A DNA stretch of 37,912 nt, from NCBI GenBank assembly GCA_903847955.1, contig CAINFA010000053.1, forward strand, positions 1 to 37,912, in the 5' to 3' direction. This document shows, piece by piece, positions 1-9,149 of the stretch (position 1 is its first letter; every line of letters starts with the position of its first letter). Under the pieces are notes generated by a model. It was not told where the DNA came from. It was given only the letters and a program-made list of their open reading frames with translations, and made no database searches. Source of the stretch: an uncultured Actinomycetes bacterium. Its GTDB lineage: Bacteria; Actinomycetota; Acidimicrobiia; Acidimicrobiales; RAAP-2. Made by a program: the position numbers and the translations under genes.

Positions 1-10
1 CCACCCGCCA

Positions 11-28
11 ACTACGCTTCGTCGTAGT
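11..28. promoter_or_regulatory. Candidate BlaI/CopY-type operator, perfect inverted repeat ACTACG-N6-CGTAGT
   Basis: ACTACG cttcgt CGTAGT directly at the start of an operon that encodes a BlaI-family repressor. Confidence 0.45.
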
Positions 29-599
29 GGAATCGACTCCTGCTCCCGAAGCTCTGAGGACCCGCTCTCCGCTGCGGGTGCTGGTCGCCATTAGCGCTGT
101 CGGGATCTGTGGGCTGGCCGCTGGTGCAGCCATGATCGCCCTGCCAGATGCCCCGAGCAGTTCAGCCACCGTCGTCGCCCACGTTGGCCACCTCGAGGTC
201 TTCCAACCCTTGGCCTCCACCGGCCAACGTGGCGGCTTCAGCGCGGTGACCGCGGTCTTCGAGAACACGGGCGCAACCCAAATCGTGCTGACCGGCGCAC
301 GCTCGCACCTCGCCACCTACGCCATGCTGGCCAACGACGTGGCGGGTTGTGACCCCAAGGCCGACGGCCGCTCGATGACCAACCTCCCCTCAATCGTCAT
401 CGCTCCGCACTCCTCACTGACCATGAGCGCCACCACCCAGGCCGTGATGCTGATGGGGCTCAAGGTCCACGTCGAACCGGGCAGCCTCGTCCCGGTGATC
501 CTGGGCGTCCACGGTGCGGCCCCCGGCGTTTCGTCCATCACGCTCAGCGTCCCGGTGAGCGGCAGTCCGAGCGGGGCCATGGCTGGGATGCACATGTGA
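27..599 (+). CDS. Exported/membrane-anchored PCuAC-type copper chaperone-like protein
   Basis: N-terminal hydrophobic segment; 'MLMGLK' motif and beta-rich layout of PCuAC domains; C-terminal MAGMHM. Confidence 0.7.
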   Translation: MESTPAPEALRTRSPLRVLVAISAVGICGLAAGAAMIALPDAPSSSATVVAHVGHLEVFQPLASTGQRGGFSAVTAVFENTGATQIVLTGARSHLATYAMLANDVAGCDPKADGRSMTNLPSIVIAPHSSLTMSATTQAVMLMGLKVHVEPGSLVPVILGVHGAAPGVSSITLSVPVSGSPSGAMAGMHM

Positions 600-958
600 T
601 GGCAAAGCTCGGTGAGCTCGAGCGGCAGGTCATGGACGTGCTCTGGGGTGCGGGATCTGAGACGATGACGGTTCGGACGGTTGTAGCCTCCTTCCCTGAC
701 CACGCCTACACCACCCTCCTCACCGTGCTCGACCGCTTGGCTGCCAAGGGGCTCGTGCACCGCACCATGGTGGGTCGGGCGTACCAGTACGCCGCCGCGG
801 CCACCCGTGAGGACTACACGTCCTCGCTCCTCCACGAGGTGCTGGCGGAGACCACCGACGCCAGAGCGGCGCTCGTTCGCTTCGCGGAGACCATCTCCGA
901 CGAGGAGGCGGCACACCTCAGAGACGCGCTCGACGAGGCCCGGACGAACCGGCCGTGA
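599..958 (+). CDS. BlaI/MecI/CopY family transcriptional regulator
   Basis: LGELERQVMDVLW...AYTTLLTVLDRLAAKGLV winged-helix signature; ATG overlaps the upstream TGA. Confidence 0.9.
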   Translation: MAKLGELERQVMDVLWGAGSETMTVRTVVASFPDHAYTTLLTVLDRLAAKGLVHRTMVGRAYQYAAAATREDYTSSLLHEVLAETTDARAALVRFAETISDEEAAHLRDALDEARTNRP

Positions 959-1854
959 GCACCGCGCTGTTCGCCGCACTCAGCATCGTCTGCCTCGTGG
1001 TCGCCCCCCGACCCTTGGCATCGGCGAACTGGGCCACCCGCAGCCCACGGGCTGGCTTGCTAGCGTGGTACGCCCTCGGAGCGGCAGGACTCCTGAGCCT
1101 GCTCGGCACAGGGTTGTCGATGGCCTTCGTGCACCACGACACCTCGCTGCGTACAGCGATGCGCGCCTTCCTCAGCGGCGTCTGCCACCACCACCTCCTC
1201 GCCAGCCTGGGCGTGCGCGAGGCGGTCGGGTTGACCCTCGCCACTGACGTCGCCCTCGTGGTCCTCGGGGGTCTCGTGACGACCTCAGCCTCCACGGTGC
1301 TGCGCCGGAGGCGGCACCGGATGGTGCTCAACGTGATCTCCACCAGCGCGCCAGGCGCTGAGGTACTCGAGCACCCCGCCATCGCCGCCTACTGCTTGCC
1401 TGGTCGACGGCCTCGCATCGTGGTGAGCCGAGGCACGATCGACCTGCTCGACCCAGCCGAACTCGGTGCGGTCCTCGCGCATGAGCGAGGCCATGCAGAG
1501 GGTCACCATGGGCTGGTCTTGCTGCCCTTCGCCTCGTTGCTCCAGGTCCTCAGCTTTCTGCCCTACGCCGCCTTGGCCCCTCGGGCTACTGCGCTGTTGG
1601 TCGAACTGGCAGCAGATGACGCGGCCGCCCGCACGAGTGATCGGCACACCTTGGCCAGTGCGCTGCTCTCCATGGCCACAGCTGGAACCAATCGAGCCCC
1701 CCGTTGTGCGTTGGGGGCCAGCGAGGCAGCGGTGGGGCTCAGGGTCCACCGACTCCTCGGTCGAGATCGACCCTCAATGCCACACCTCGCCTCGAGCGCC
1801 GCGTGCAGCGTGATGGTGCTCCTCGCACCTCTCGCCTGCGCCGTCGTGCGCTGA
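955..1854 (+). CDS. M56 (BlaR1-like) family membrane metallopeptidase
   Basis: HERGH (HExxH) motif in 'AVLAHERGHAEGHHGL', multiple TM segments, overlaps the BlaI-type gene. Confidence 0.88.
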   Translation: MSTALFAALSIVCLVVAPRPLASANWATRSPRAGLLAWYALGAAGLLSLLGTGLSMAFVHHDTSLRTAMRAFLSGVCHHHLLASLGVREAVGLTLATDVALVVLGGLVTTSASTVLRRRRHRMVLNVISTSAPGAEVLEHPAIAAYCLPGRRPRIVVSRGTIDLLDPAELGAVLAHERGHAEGHHGLVLLPFASLLQVLSFLPYAALAPRATALLVELAADDAAARTSDRHTLASALLSMATAGTNRAPRCALGASEAAVGLRVHRLLGRDRPSMPHLASSAACSVMVLLAPLACAVVR

Positions 1855-1877
1855 GCGACCCAGCTCCTGCGGGAACC

Positions 1878-2699
1878 TCAGTTGGCGGTGTGCGCCAGGC
1901 GACGTCGACGCCACGCCACGCCGCTCACGGCGAAGGCCACGCCAGCAACCGTGGTCACCACGAGCGCACCGTTGGGCCCACCAGTGGAGAGCTCGGCGCC
2001 GTTGCTCAGCGAGAAGTTGGAAATGGAGTGGACGTTGGTCAGCCCACCGGTTGAGCCGGTGAAACCGACGCGCACCGAACTCGGCAAGCTCACGGCAGTG
2101 GACAGGACCTGGTTGGCATCGACGAGCACCGTCAAGATCCCGCCGACGTAGGTGACCTCGACGTTGTGCGAGCCGTAGAGCGAGCTGGTCAGCGTCTTGG
2201 TCGCGAGCCAGGTCTTGGCGGCAGCCGTGCCACCGGTCAGGATGCCGACGAAGTTCTTCGACGGGTCGTTGACGTTCTGGTAGGTGTCGAGCGCCACACC
2301 CACGCCTGAGACGCCCACGTGGGTGGGGTCGGTGGTGAACCCGAGACCCCCGCCGCTCGACCCGAGGGTCGTCGCCGGGTTGGTCGAGGGGTTGGCGAAG
2401 GACAAGGTGACGCCGTCTGCTCCCCACGGCACGCCCATCTGGACCTGGAAGGTGACGTCGAGGTTGGCCGATGCCAGGGGGGTGTTGAGCCACGCCGAGC
2501 CGTCTTGGTTCGACAGGTTCTGGGTCAGGTTCAGCGTCGTGCCCGACACCGCGGCGTTGCCGTTGAGGGTCCAGGTGGCATCAGGTGGCCACGCCACGCT
2601 CGTCGCGCCTGCGATGGGGGCTGCCATGGCGGCGGCGAGCATCGCACCGACGGCGCTGGTGGCGAGGAGGCGGGTGGTGCGCCGGGAAGGATGGTTCAT
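1878..2699 (-). CDS. Secreted L-type-lectin-like domain protein with C-terminal TM/Arg tail
   Basis: Signal peptide MNHPSRRTTRLLATSAVGAMLAAAMAAPIAGA; beta-rich lectin-like domain; C-terminal hydrophobic helix plus RRRR. Confidence 0.7.
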   Translation of the reverse strand: MNHPSRRTTRLLATSAVGAMLAAAMAAPIAGATSVAWPPDATWTLNGNAAVSGTTLNLTQNLSNQDGSAWLNTPLASANLDVTFQVQMGVPWGADGVTLSFANPSTNPATTLGSSGGGLGFTTDPTHVGVSGVGVALDTYQNVNDPSKNFVGILTGGTAAAKTWLATKTLTSSLYGSHNVEVTYVGGILTVLVDANQVLSTAVSLPSSVRVGFTGSTGGLTNVHSISNFSLSNGAELSTGGPNGALVVTTVAGVAFAVSGVAWRRRRLAHTAN

Positions 2700-2725
2700 G
2701 AAGGACTCCGTAAGAAAAGGGGATG

Positions 2726-2753
2726 CCTCCGTAAGCAACGCCTTACACGGAGG
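2726..2753 (-). promoter_or_regulatory. 5' UTR hairpin containing a duplicated SD-like segment
   Basis: CCTCCGT/ACGGAGG stem with an inner AAG/CTT; CTCCGTAAG repeated at 2706-2714 and 2727-2735. Confidence 0.55.
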
Positions 2754-2820
2754 ATCTGGTCAACCCTACTTGATTGCAGGGAGGTTGCACGACCGGTGCT
2801 GCTCTGTCGCGCTGTGGGAA

Positions 2821-2852
2821 CGCACCACCTCGGCCCTCGCCCAGGTGGTGCG
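2821..2852 (-). terminator. Candidate intrinsic hairpin downstream of the surface-protein gene
   Basis: Perfect 10-bp stem CGCACCACCT/AGGTGGTGCG with a 12-nt loop, just past the stop at 2864; no clear U-tract. Confidence 0.55.
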
Positions 2853-2863
2853 CCCCCTCAGCG

Positions 2864-5095
2864 TCAGGCGGCAGATCGGCGGCGGCGCAGGAGCATGAGG
2901 CCACCGAAGAGCACCGCGATGGCTCCCACCAGGGCGAAGAGCCCCGTGTTGCCGGCCGCAGGAACCTCGGTGCCCTCGAGGTAGAAGGTGTTCGAGTCCG
3001 CGCCCTTGGTGATGGGCGGCTGGCCCTGCGGGGTCGTGATGGTGTCGACGTGGTTCCCGAAGGAGGTGATCGACCCCGGGTTGACCACGGTGGTCTCGAA
3101 GCACAGCTGCACCGGGTCACCGGTCCACGAAATCGAGGCACCAGGGGTGGCACTGGGCCAGGGAAGGTCGGTCGGAATACCCCGGACGGTGACCGCTGCG
3201 GTCAAGGCCGTGGTGTTGCCCGAGAAGGGGATCGACGAGATGTCGAGCACGCCACTGGGGGCAGCGACGTTCTCGAAGCCGGGCACGGGGATGCCGTCGG
3301 CGTCGTAGACGGTGACCAAGATGTCGCTGAAGGCAGAGCCCGGAGCCAACCCGGTGATCGAGACGTCGTGCCATGCCACCACGTGGTTGGTGCCACCGTC
3401 GCAGTAGGCGGCATTGATCGACGCGGTCGGGGCAGCGGAGACCTGGGTGGTTGCCGTGGTCTTGCAGGTGCCCTCGAGTCCTGTGGCGACGTCCACCGAG
3501 CGCAAGAGGCCCGAGTCAGCGTCGGTCCACAGGCACGTGGGGTCGTAGGGGTCGATCTGCTGGGAGTAGAGGCCCTCTTGGCCAGAGGTGTTCGTATCGC
3601 TCGGCCGGGTCGGCAGGTTGATGATCCCCGACGTGCCCCACCCACCGTTGGATCCGTTGCCCACCGAGCCGGTGCAGCCGGCGTTGGTCGACCAGTCGAA
3701 GCAGGCCAGCTGGTTACCCGAGACCGACCCCAGTTGGGAGGAGTAAACCATGAAGACCTTGGAGCCCGAAGGGTTGCCGAAGTCTGCCTTGAGCCCAGGG
3801 TTCGACGTCACGCCGATGCGGGCTTCGCTGAAGGCGTTGAGCGACCCAGCCGCAGCGGTGTTGACCGTGCCGTTGGCGTTGTAGCACGCCCAGTGGCCGG
3901 CGTAGTACGCACTGTGGCTGCAGACGCCCTGGCCAACGCCCTGGCTGTTGAGCAGCGGGACGAGGAACGACGAACCAGCTGCATTGACGCCTGAGGAGGC
4001 CGGGAAGTCATGGGCGGTGTTGACGTAGCCCGATGGGGTGCCTGACGGCTCACCGGTGGGGTGCCAGCTCGGGCAGGGGGTGCCGAGCACAGGGTCGTAG
4101 CACGTGATGCCCTCGAACTTGCCATCGCCCGCACTGGTCGAGTTCCCCGCCGAGGCCCACAAGAGCCCATCGCTGTAGATGCTCGAGTCGTCGGTGGGCT
4201 GGCTCGTCAAACCGGTGGTGATGGTGCCGCCGTTGCACAGGGCCATGGCGGTGGTCACGCAGTAGAACTTGTTGCCCGTCCAGACGTAGATCCGACTGCC
4301 GACGATCTGGGTGTCGACGTTGGCGTTGGCAGGGCCCAAGTCGAGCACCTGGGTGGGAGCACAGCCCACGGGGGACGATGCGCTGTTGAGGTCCACGCAG
4401 GCCAAGGCCAACTTGGAGGTCGTCTTGTCCTGCACCGAGAAGAACACCCGGTTGTCGGCCACGTCTTGGACCGGGGCGGCGCGGTCGATGGTTTGGACGG
4501 TCTTGGACACGTAGGTGTTGGAGTCAACCGCACCGGTCACCTTGTTGAAGCACTCGACGTTGAGCCCGGTGCCCTCGACGTGGAAGGTGGTGCAGACGTC
4601 AGACGGGGTGAAGTAGGCCTGGAACCCATCGCCACCGCTCTCTGACAGCGAGTTGTCGAGCGGCACGTTGGGCTTGGGGAGGATGGCCGAGCCACTGGTA
4701 GAGCTCGTACCGACGAACAAGTTGACGGCCCGAACGTTGGTCACGGTGCTGGCCGGCGAGGGCTCGGTGGTGACCCAGGTGGTGCCGTGGTCGGTCGACC
4801 ACTCCGGCGTCCAGCCAGCGGGAACGTTGAGCGAGCCAGCGACGTAGGAGTTCGGTGCTACGAGGGCGTCTCGGAGGTCCGCGTTGACGATCGATCCGGT
4901 GGTGTTCTCGTAGCTGATGGTCCACCGAATGGTGTCCCCGGTGCTGGCTTGGGACGTCGAGCCATTGGTGACGTCGACCCCGGACTTGGTCACCGTGGTG
5001 GTGGCAGCGAAGACCGGCGTCGCGGTCATGGTGACCACAGCGGTGGCGGCCACGACCGAGGTGATGCCGCGCTTGAGCGTTGCGGAGAGCTTCAT
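2864..5095 (-). CDS. Large secreted surface protein with DUF11-like N-terminal region and C-terminal cell-wall/membrane anchor
   Basis: Signal peptide MKLSATLKRGITSVVAATAVVTMTATPVFA; C-terminus 'EVPAAGNTGLFALVGAIAVLFGGLMLLRRRRSAA'. Confidence 0.78.
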   Translation of the reverse strand: MKLSATLKRGITSVVAATAVVTMTATPVFAATTTVTKSGVDVTNGSTSQASTGDTIRWTISYENTTGSIVNADLRDALVAPNSYVAGSLNVPAGWTPEWSTDHGTTWVTTEPSPASTVTNVRAVNLFVGTSSTSGSAILPKPNVPLDNSLSESGGDGFQAYFTPSDVCTTFHVEGTGLNVECFNKVTGAVDSNTYVSKTVQTIDRAAPVQDVADNRVFFSVQDKTTSKLALACVDLNSASSPVGCAPTQVLDLGPANANVDTQIVGSRIYVWTGNKFYCVTTAMALCNGGTITTGLTSQPTDDSSIYSDGLLWASAGNSTSAGDGKFEGITCYDPVLGTPCPSWHPTGEPSGTPSGYVNTAHDFPASSGVNAAGSSFLVPLLNSQGVGQGVCSHSAYYAGHWACYNANGTVNTAAAGSLNAFSEARIGVTSNPGLKADFGNPSGSKVFMVYSSQLGSVSGNQLACFDWSTNAGCTGSVGNGSNGGWGTSGIINLPTRPSDTNTSGQEGLYSQQIDPYDPTCLWTDADSGLLRSVDVATGLEGTCKTTATTQVSAAPTASINAAYCDGGTNHVVAWHDVSITGLAPGSAFSDILVTVYDADGIPVPGFENVAAPSGVLDISSIPFSGNTTALTAAVTVRGIPTDLPWPSATPGASISWTGDPVQLCFETTVVNPGSITSFGNHVDTITTPQGQPPITKGADSNTFYLEGTEVPAAGNTGLFALVGAIAVLFGGLMLLRRRRSAA

Positions 5096-5176
5096 TTGGT
5101 GTGCAGACCCTTCTCGTCAGCTGAGCCAACTCGGCTCGGACGTCACCAGACCACTTCTGGTCTTGGAGTAGGACGA

Positions 5177-5204
5177 TTCTTACCGCGATGGTGATGGTTG
5201 TCAA
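5177..5204 (-). promoter_or_regulatory. Sigma70-like promoter for the surface-protein gene
   Basis: Minus strand TTGACA, 16 nt, TAAGAA(T). Confidence 0.55.
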
Positions 5205-5408
5205 AGGGGTGACGGGAGCCGGCGATGCACCCCAAGGCGCATCACCGAGCCGAGCGCCAGGCTCCTCCAACCAGGTGCTGCTCGGTTGCCAAGGAGAGGT
5301 CCACCGGCGGCGGTCCGAGGGAGGCAGAGGGACCGGCCGTAGGACGGCGCCGACGCAACCACCTGGAGATACAGCACACCCGTGGTCCTGCTGTGGTTGT
5401 GTGGAGTG

Positions 5409-6497
5409 ATGCCTGCCACCCAAGGGTCCACCAACCGCCCCGTCGAGTTCTCCTGGTTCGCCGCGCTCTGCGATGACGATGCCACCGAGCTGGCCAACCC
5501 CGCAGCGGCGCTGCCCTCGAGCTACGACCACTGCTCGGGCATCGTGGCCGAGGCCGCCCGGCAGGGGTTCGATGCCGTGCTGCTGCCCTCAGGCTACGAG
5601 CTCGGGATCGACAACACCGTCTTCGCCGCCGGCGTGGCACGAGATGTCCCCGACATCGACCTCCTCCTCGCCATTCGGTGCGGTGAGCTGTGGCCGCCGC
5701 AGTTGGTGCGCCAACTGGTCAGCCTGGACCAACTGTGCGAGGGCCGGCTCCGGGTGAACCTCATCAGCTCGGATCTGCCGGGTCGATCTGAGAGCGGCGA
5801 GGTCCGTTACGGCCGGACCGCCGAGGTGATCGACCTGCTGACCTCGGGGCTCTCGGGTCAGCCCCTCGAGCACCACGGCGATGCCTTCGACCTGTCGGTC
5901 CCTTCCCCACGAATCGCCCGCACCGACGGCCGCCGGCTCCCGCTCTACTTCGGTGGACTCTCCGCCCCGGCTCGGGAGGTCGCAGCCCGAGGCGTCGACG
6001 TCTACCTCATGTGGCCCGACGTCGAAGAAGTCGTGGCAGCGACCATCACAGACCTCAGGCAGCGCGCCGCCGTCCACGGTCGACAGCTCACCATGGGCTA
6101 CCGGGTCCACGTCGTGGTCCGAGAGGATGAAGCCGAGGCGAGGGCTGCGGCTCGGGCCCTCGTCGCTTCCCTTGATGAAGCAGCGGGCACGGCGCAACGG
6201 GAGCGGTCGCTCGACGCCACCTCGGTGGGCGTGCACCGCCAGAGCGAGCTGCGGGCCGAGGCCGATGTCGAGGGCTACGTCGAAGCGAACCTCTGGACCG
6301 GCATCGGCAGAGCCCGGTCAGGGTGTGGTGCGGCCATCGTCGGCACGCCAGACCAGGTCGAGGCCAAGTTGCGCCGCTACATGGCGATGGGGATCGATGC
6401 CTTCATCTTGTCGGGTTACCCCCACGCCGAGGAGTGCCGGCGGTTCGGTGAGCTCGTGCTCCCCCGCTTCGACCACGCCAAGCTGCAGCTGCCCTAG
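5409..6497 (+). CDS. LLM-class flavin-dependent oxidoreductase (alkanesulfonate monooxygenase SsuD-like)
   Basis: 'GFDAVLLPSGY', 'RLRVNLISSDLPGRSESGEVRYGRTAEVIDLL', 'GTPDQVEAKLRRY...GIDAFILSGYPHAEE'. Confidence 0.88.
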   Translation: MPATQGSTNRPVEFSWFAALCDDDATELANPAAALPSSYDHCSGIVAEAARQGFDAVLLPSGYELGIDNTVFAAGVARDVPDIDLLLAIRCGELWPPQLVRQLVSLDQLCEGRLRVNLISSDLPGRSESGEVRYGRTAEVIDLLTSGLSGQPLEHHGDAFDLSVPSPRIARTDGRRLPLYFGGLSAPAREVAARGVDVYLMWPDVEEVVAATITDLRQRAAVHGRQLTMGYRVHVVVREDEAEARAAARALVASLDEAAGTAQRERSLDATSVGVHRQSELRAEADVEGYVEANLWTGIGRARSGCGAAIVGTPDQVEAKLRRYMAMGIDAFILSGYPHAEECRRFGELVLPRFDHAKLQLP

Positions 6498-7558
6498 AGC
6501 ACCTCTGCAACCGCGACGACGCGACCTTCTTCGATCGAACGCTGGGCGGCCACCCCCATCGCCACCGACCAGGCCCCATCTTCCAAGGTGACCGAAGCCC
6601 CGGTGCCCGAGGTGATGGCTTGGAGGAAGTCACGGTGCTCCAAGTAGCTGGCACCGTGGTGGAAGCCCTCGAAGCCAATGCTGTCGTCGACGACCACCTC
6701 CTCAGTCACCCCCGGAGCCCAGCCGCTGCGCATCCCAGACCGGAAGATGCCAGAGGGCAGGAAGGCCTCCAGCTTGCCCAGGTCGCCAACCACCGAGAGC
6801 TCTTCTTGGTTGACCGAGCCTTCGGCGAACATGCACAGGTCCAGCGATGCTCGAACACCGTTGGCGAAGTCGACCACCACGAGCGCGTTGTCCAAGATGT
6901 CGGGCTGCCGGCCGTCGTAGCGCTCATCGAGGTGGTTGACGTCCATGGCGCCAGAGGCCATCACCCGCACGGGGTTGGCGCCGACCAGCAGGCGCATGAG
7001 GTCGAAGAAGTGGCAGCACTTCTCGACCAAGGTGCCCCCCGTGTTCTCGTTGAACCGGTTCCAATCCCCGACCTTGGGCAAGAACGGGAACCGGTGCTCG
7101 CGAATCCCCACCATCTTGAGGTTCCCAATGGTCCCAGCCTGCACCTCTGCCACCAGCCGAGCCACCGGGGGCATGTAGCGGTACTCGAGGCCCACCCAGA
7201 TGACCTGGCCTGGCTGCGCCAACTGCTCGAGCTCACGGCAGTGCTCGACGGTGGTGGCGAGCGGCTTCTCCACCAAGACGTGGTGCCCCGAGGCAATGGC
7301 CGCCCCGGCCACCTCGCGGTGGGTCATGTTGGGCGACGCGATGACCACCGCATCGACCAGGTCACTGTCGAGCAGGTCGTGGTAGTCGCTGAACCCCTTG
7401 GCTGAACCTCCGCTCAGCTCAACGGCGAGGCCGAGCTGGTGGTCGTCTGGGTCTGCGACCGCGGTCACGACCGCCCCCTGCAAGGCGTCGAGGTTGCGTT
7501 GGTGCTCGAGCCCCATCATCCCGGTGCCGATGATGCCGTAGCGGAGGGGTCGATCCAT
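6494..7558 (-). CDS. Gfo/Idh/MocA family oxidoreductase
   Basis: 'YGIIGTGMMGLEHQRNL' Rossmann motif, 'VLVEKPLATTVEHCREL' EKP motif. Confidence 0.92.
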   Translation of the reverse strand: MDRPLRYGIIGTGMMGLEHQRNLDALQGAVVTAVADPDDHQLGLAVELSGGSAKGFSDYHDLLDSDLVDAVVIASPNMTHREVAGAAIASGHHVLVEKPLATTVEHCRELEQLAQPGQVIWVGLEYRYMPPVARLVAEVQAGTIGNLKMVGIREHRFPFLPKVGDWNRFNENTGGTLVEKCCHFFDLMRLLVGANPVRVMASGAMDVNHLDERYDGRQPDILDNALVVVDFANGVRASLDLCMFAEGSVNQEELSVVGDLGKLEAFLPSGIFRSGMRSGWAPGVTEEVVVDDSIGFEGFHHGASYLEHRDFLQAITSGTGASVTLEDGAWSVAMGVAAQRSIEEGRVVAVAEVL

Positions 7559-7602
7559 GAGGGGAGAACCTAGTGGGGCAGCCGAAGTTCCCGCTGGTGG
7601 AC

Positions 7603-9009
7603 CTAGGGAATGAGCTTGGTCTTGGGCCACTCGGGCTCGATGACCCCGTTGCGTGGCTGGGCGTAGCTGAAGTTGAACTCGGAGTTCACCGAGCCGACCT
7701 GGGAGTAGTTCTCCCGAACGTACGGCCTGGGGTCGGGTCGCCCATCGGTCGTTGGGTTGAGCCGCTGAGAGTTCATGAAGTCGTCCTCAACGAACCTGAG
7801 GAGCGAATCGTCGCTCAGCACGGTGTGATCGACGTAGCCGATCCTGGCGTAGGGGCTGATCATCAGCATGGGCACCCGAAGGCCGAAGCCGTCCTTGTCG
7901 ATGGTCGGAGGAGCAAGGTGGTCGTAGAACCCACCCCAGTCGTCCCACGTTAAGAAGATGGCCGTCGAGCTCCAGTCAGGGCTCTTCATCACGGCGTTGA
8001 TCAGGCTGGCGGTGTAGGCCATGCCGTCGGTGATGGGGTCGCCGGGGTGCTCTGAGACCTCCCGGGACGGCACGATCCAACTCACCTGGGGAAGGTTCCC
8101 ACTCAGCGCATCTTGGTAGTAGTTGTTGATGGGCTGGACGTTGCCCAGCTGGTGGTCCGCTTGGACGTCGGCGAAGTCGGGGAGGGGGTTCCAGATCCCA
8201 GGCGTGGAAGAAGACTGCAGGGTGGGTCCGCAGCTCAACTGTGAGTCGTTGTCGCAGTCGGGCTGCTTGCCAGGTACGACGTAGTACTTCCAGCTGACGT
8301 TGTTCTTGTAGAGCAGCCAGGTGATGTCGGTCCAGGCGTAGTTGTGGTTGGCCGGGGTGTTGGCCGTGAAGCTGTTGCCGAGCGCAATGTCGTTGGTGCA
8401 GGTCTTGGGGTCCGCCGCCTTGGCGCACTGGGCTGACCATCCTGAGACCTGCCACAGGTGCGAGGGCAAGGACCACGAGGCGACCGACTCAAAGAAGTGG
8501 TCAGACAAGACGAAGTACTTGGCGTAGGCCCAGTAGGTCGGAATGTCGGCCCCGTTGTAGTACGCCATCGAGTCCATCGGCGCCTCACCGCCGCACACCG
8601 AGGTGGTGTGGGTGCACCCGAGCGAGACCAGGGCCTGGTTCACGAAGCCGTCCATCTTCCCGTGGTCGATGTCGGCGTAGGCGTCGGTGGACCCGTGGGG
8701 CCCACCGATCGAGGTGTCTCGGTTGGACAAGAAGGGCTTGACGCACGACTTGGTCAACGGGTCGGGCACGCACACCGTCGGCACGCCATTGACCATCGGG
8801 ATGCCGTCGGCGCCAGGGTAGGTACCGAAGTAGTTGTCGAAGGAACGGTTCTCTTGGGTGATGAAGATGATGTGCTGGATCTTGTGGATGCCCACCGGAG
8901 GAGCGTCGGTGGCGGTGGCCGGGGTAGCGAGGCTCGGGGAGGCCAAGACCGCTCCCATGAGCGCGAGCGCTACGAGGCCGAACAAGACGTTGCGGAGCGG
9001 TCGACGCAC
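7603..9009 (-). CDS. Secreted phospholipase C / acid phosphatase-like phosphoesterase
   Basis: '[28 protein letters not shown]', '[14 protein letters not shown]'; signal peptide; GTG start at 9009. Confidence 0.9.
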   Translation of the reverse strand: MRRPLRNVLFGLVALALMGAVLASPSLATPATATDAPPVGIHKIQHIIFITQENRSFDNYFGTYPGADGIPMVNGVPTVCVPDPLTKSCVKPFLSNRDTSIGGPHGSTDAYADIDHGKMDGFVNQALVSLGCTHTTSVCGGEAPMDSMAYYNGADIPTYWAYAKYFVLSDHFFESVASWSLPSHLWQVSGWSAQCAKAADPKTCTNDIALGNSFTANTPANHNYAWTDITWLLYKNNVSWKYYVVPGKQPDCDNDSQLSCGPTLQSSSTPGIWNPLPDFADVQADHQLGNVQPINNYYQDALSGNLPQVSWIVPSREVSEHPGDPITDGMAYTASLINAVMKSPDWSSTAIFLTWDDWGGFYDHLAPPTIDKDGFGLRVPMLMISPYARIGYVDHTVLSDDSLLRFVEDDFMNSQRLNPTTDGRPDPRPYVRENYSQVGSVNSEFNFSYAQPRNGVIEPEWPKTKLIP

Positions 9010-9149
9010 GAGGTACTGCCTTTCAGGCTTCGGTCTCGGGTCACCATAGCAATGGTCCTCAGCGTCGCCTTCGCGGGCGCCCAAGTCCTGCTCGAGCGCG
9101 GTCCTAGGCTGGAAGAGCAGTGCGCCAGCACGACCAGAGAGGACCCGTC

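Noticed and set aside
2774-3994. 406-aa plus-strand ORF opposite the surface protein
   Set aside because: Arg/Gly/Val-rich antisense shadow; the minus-strand ORF has a signal peptide and C-terminal anchor.
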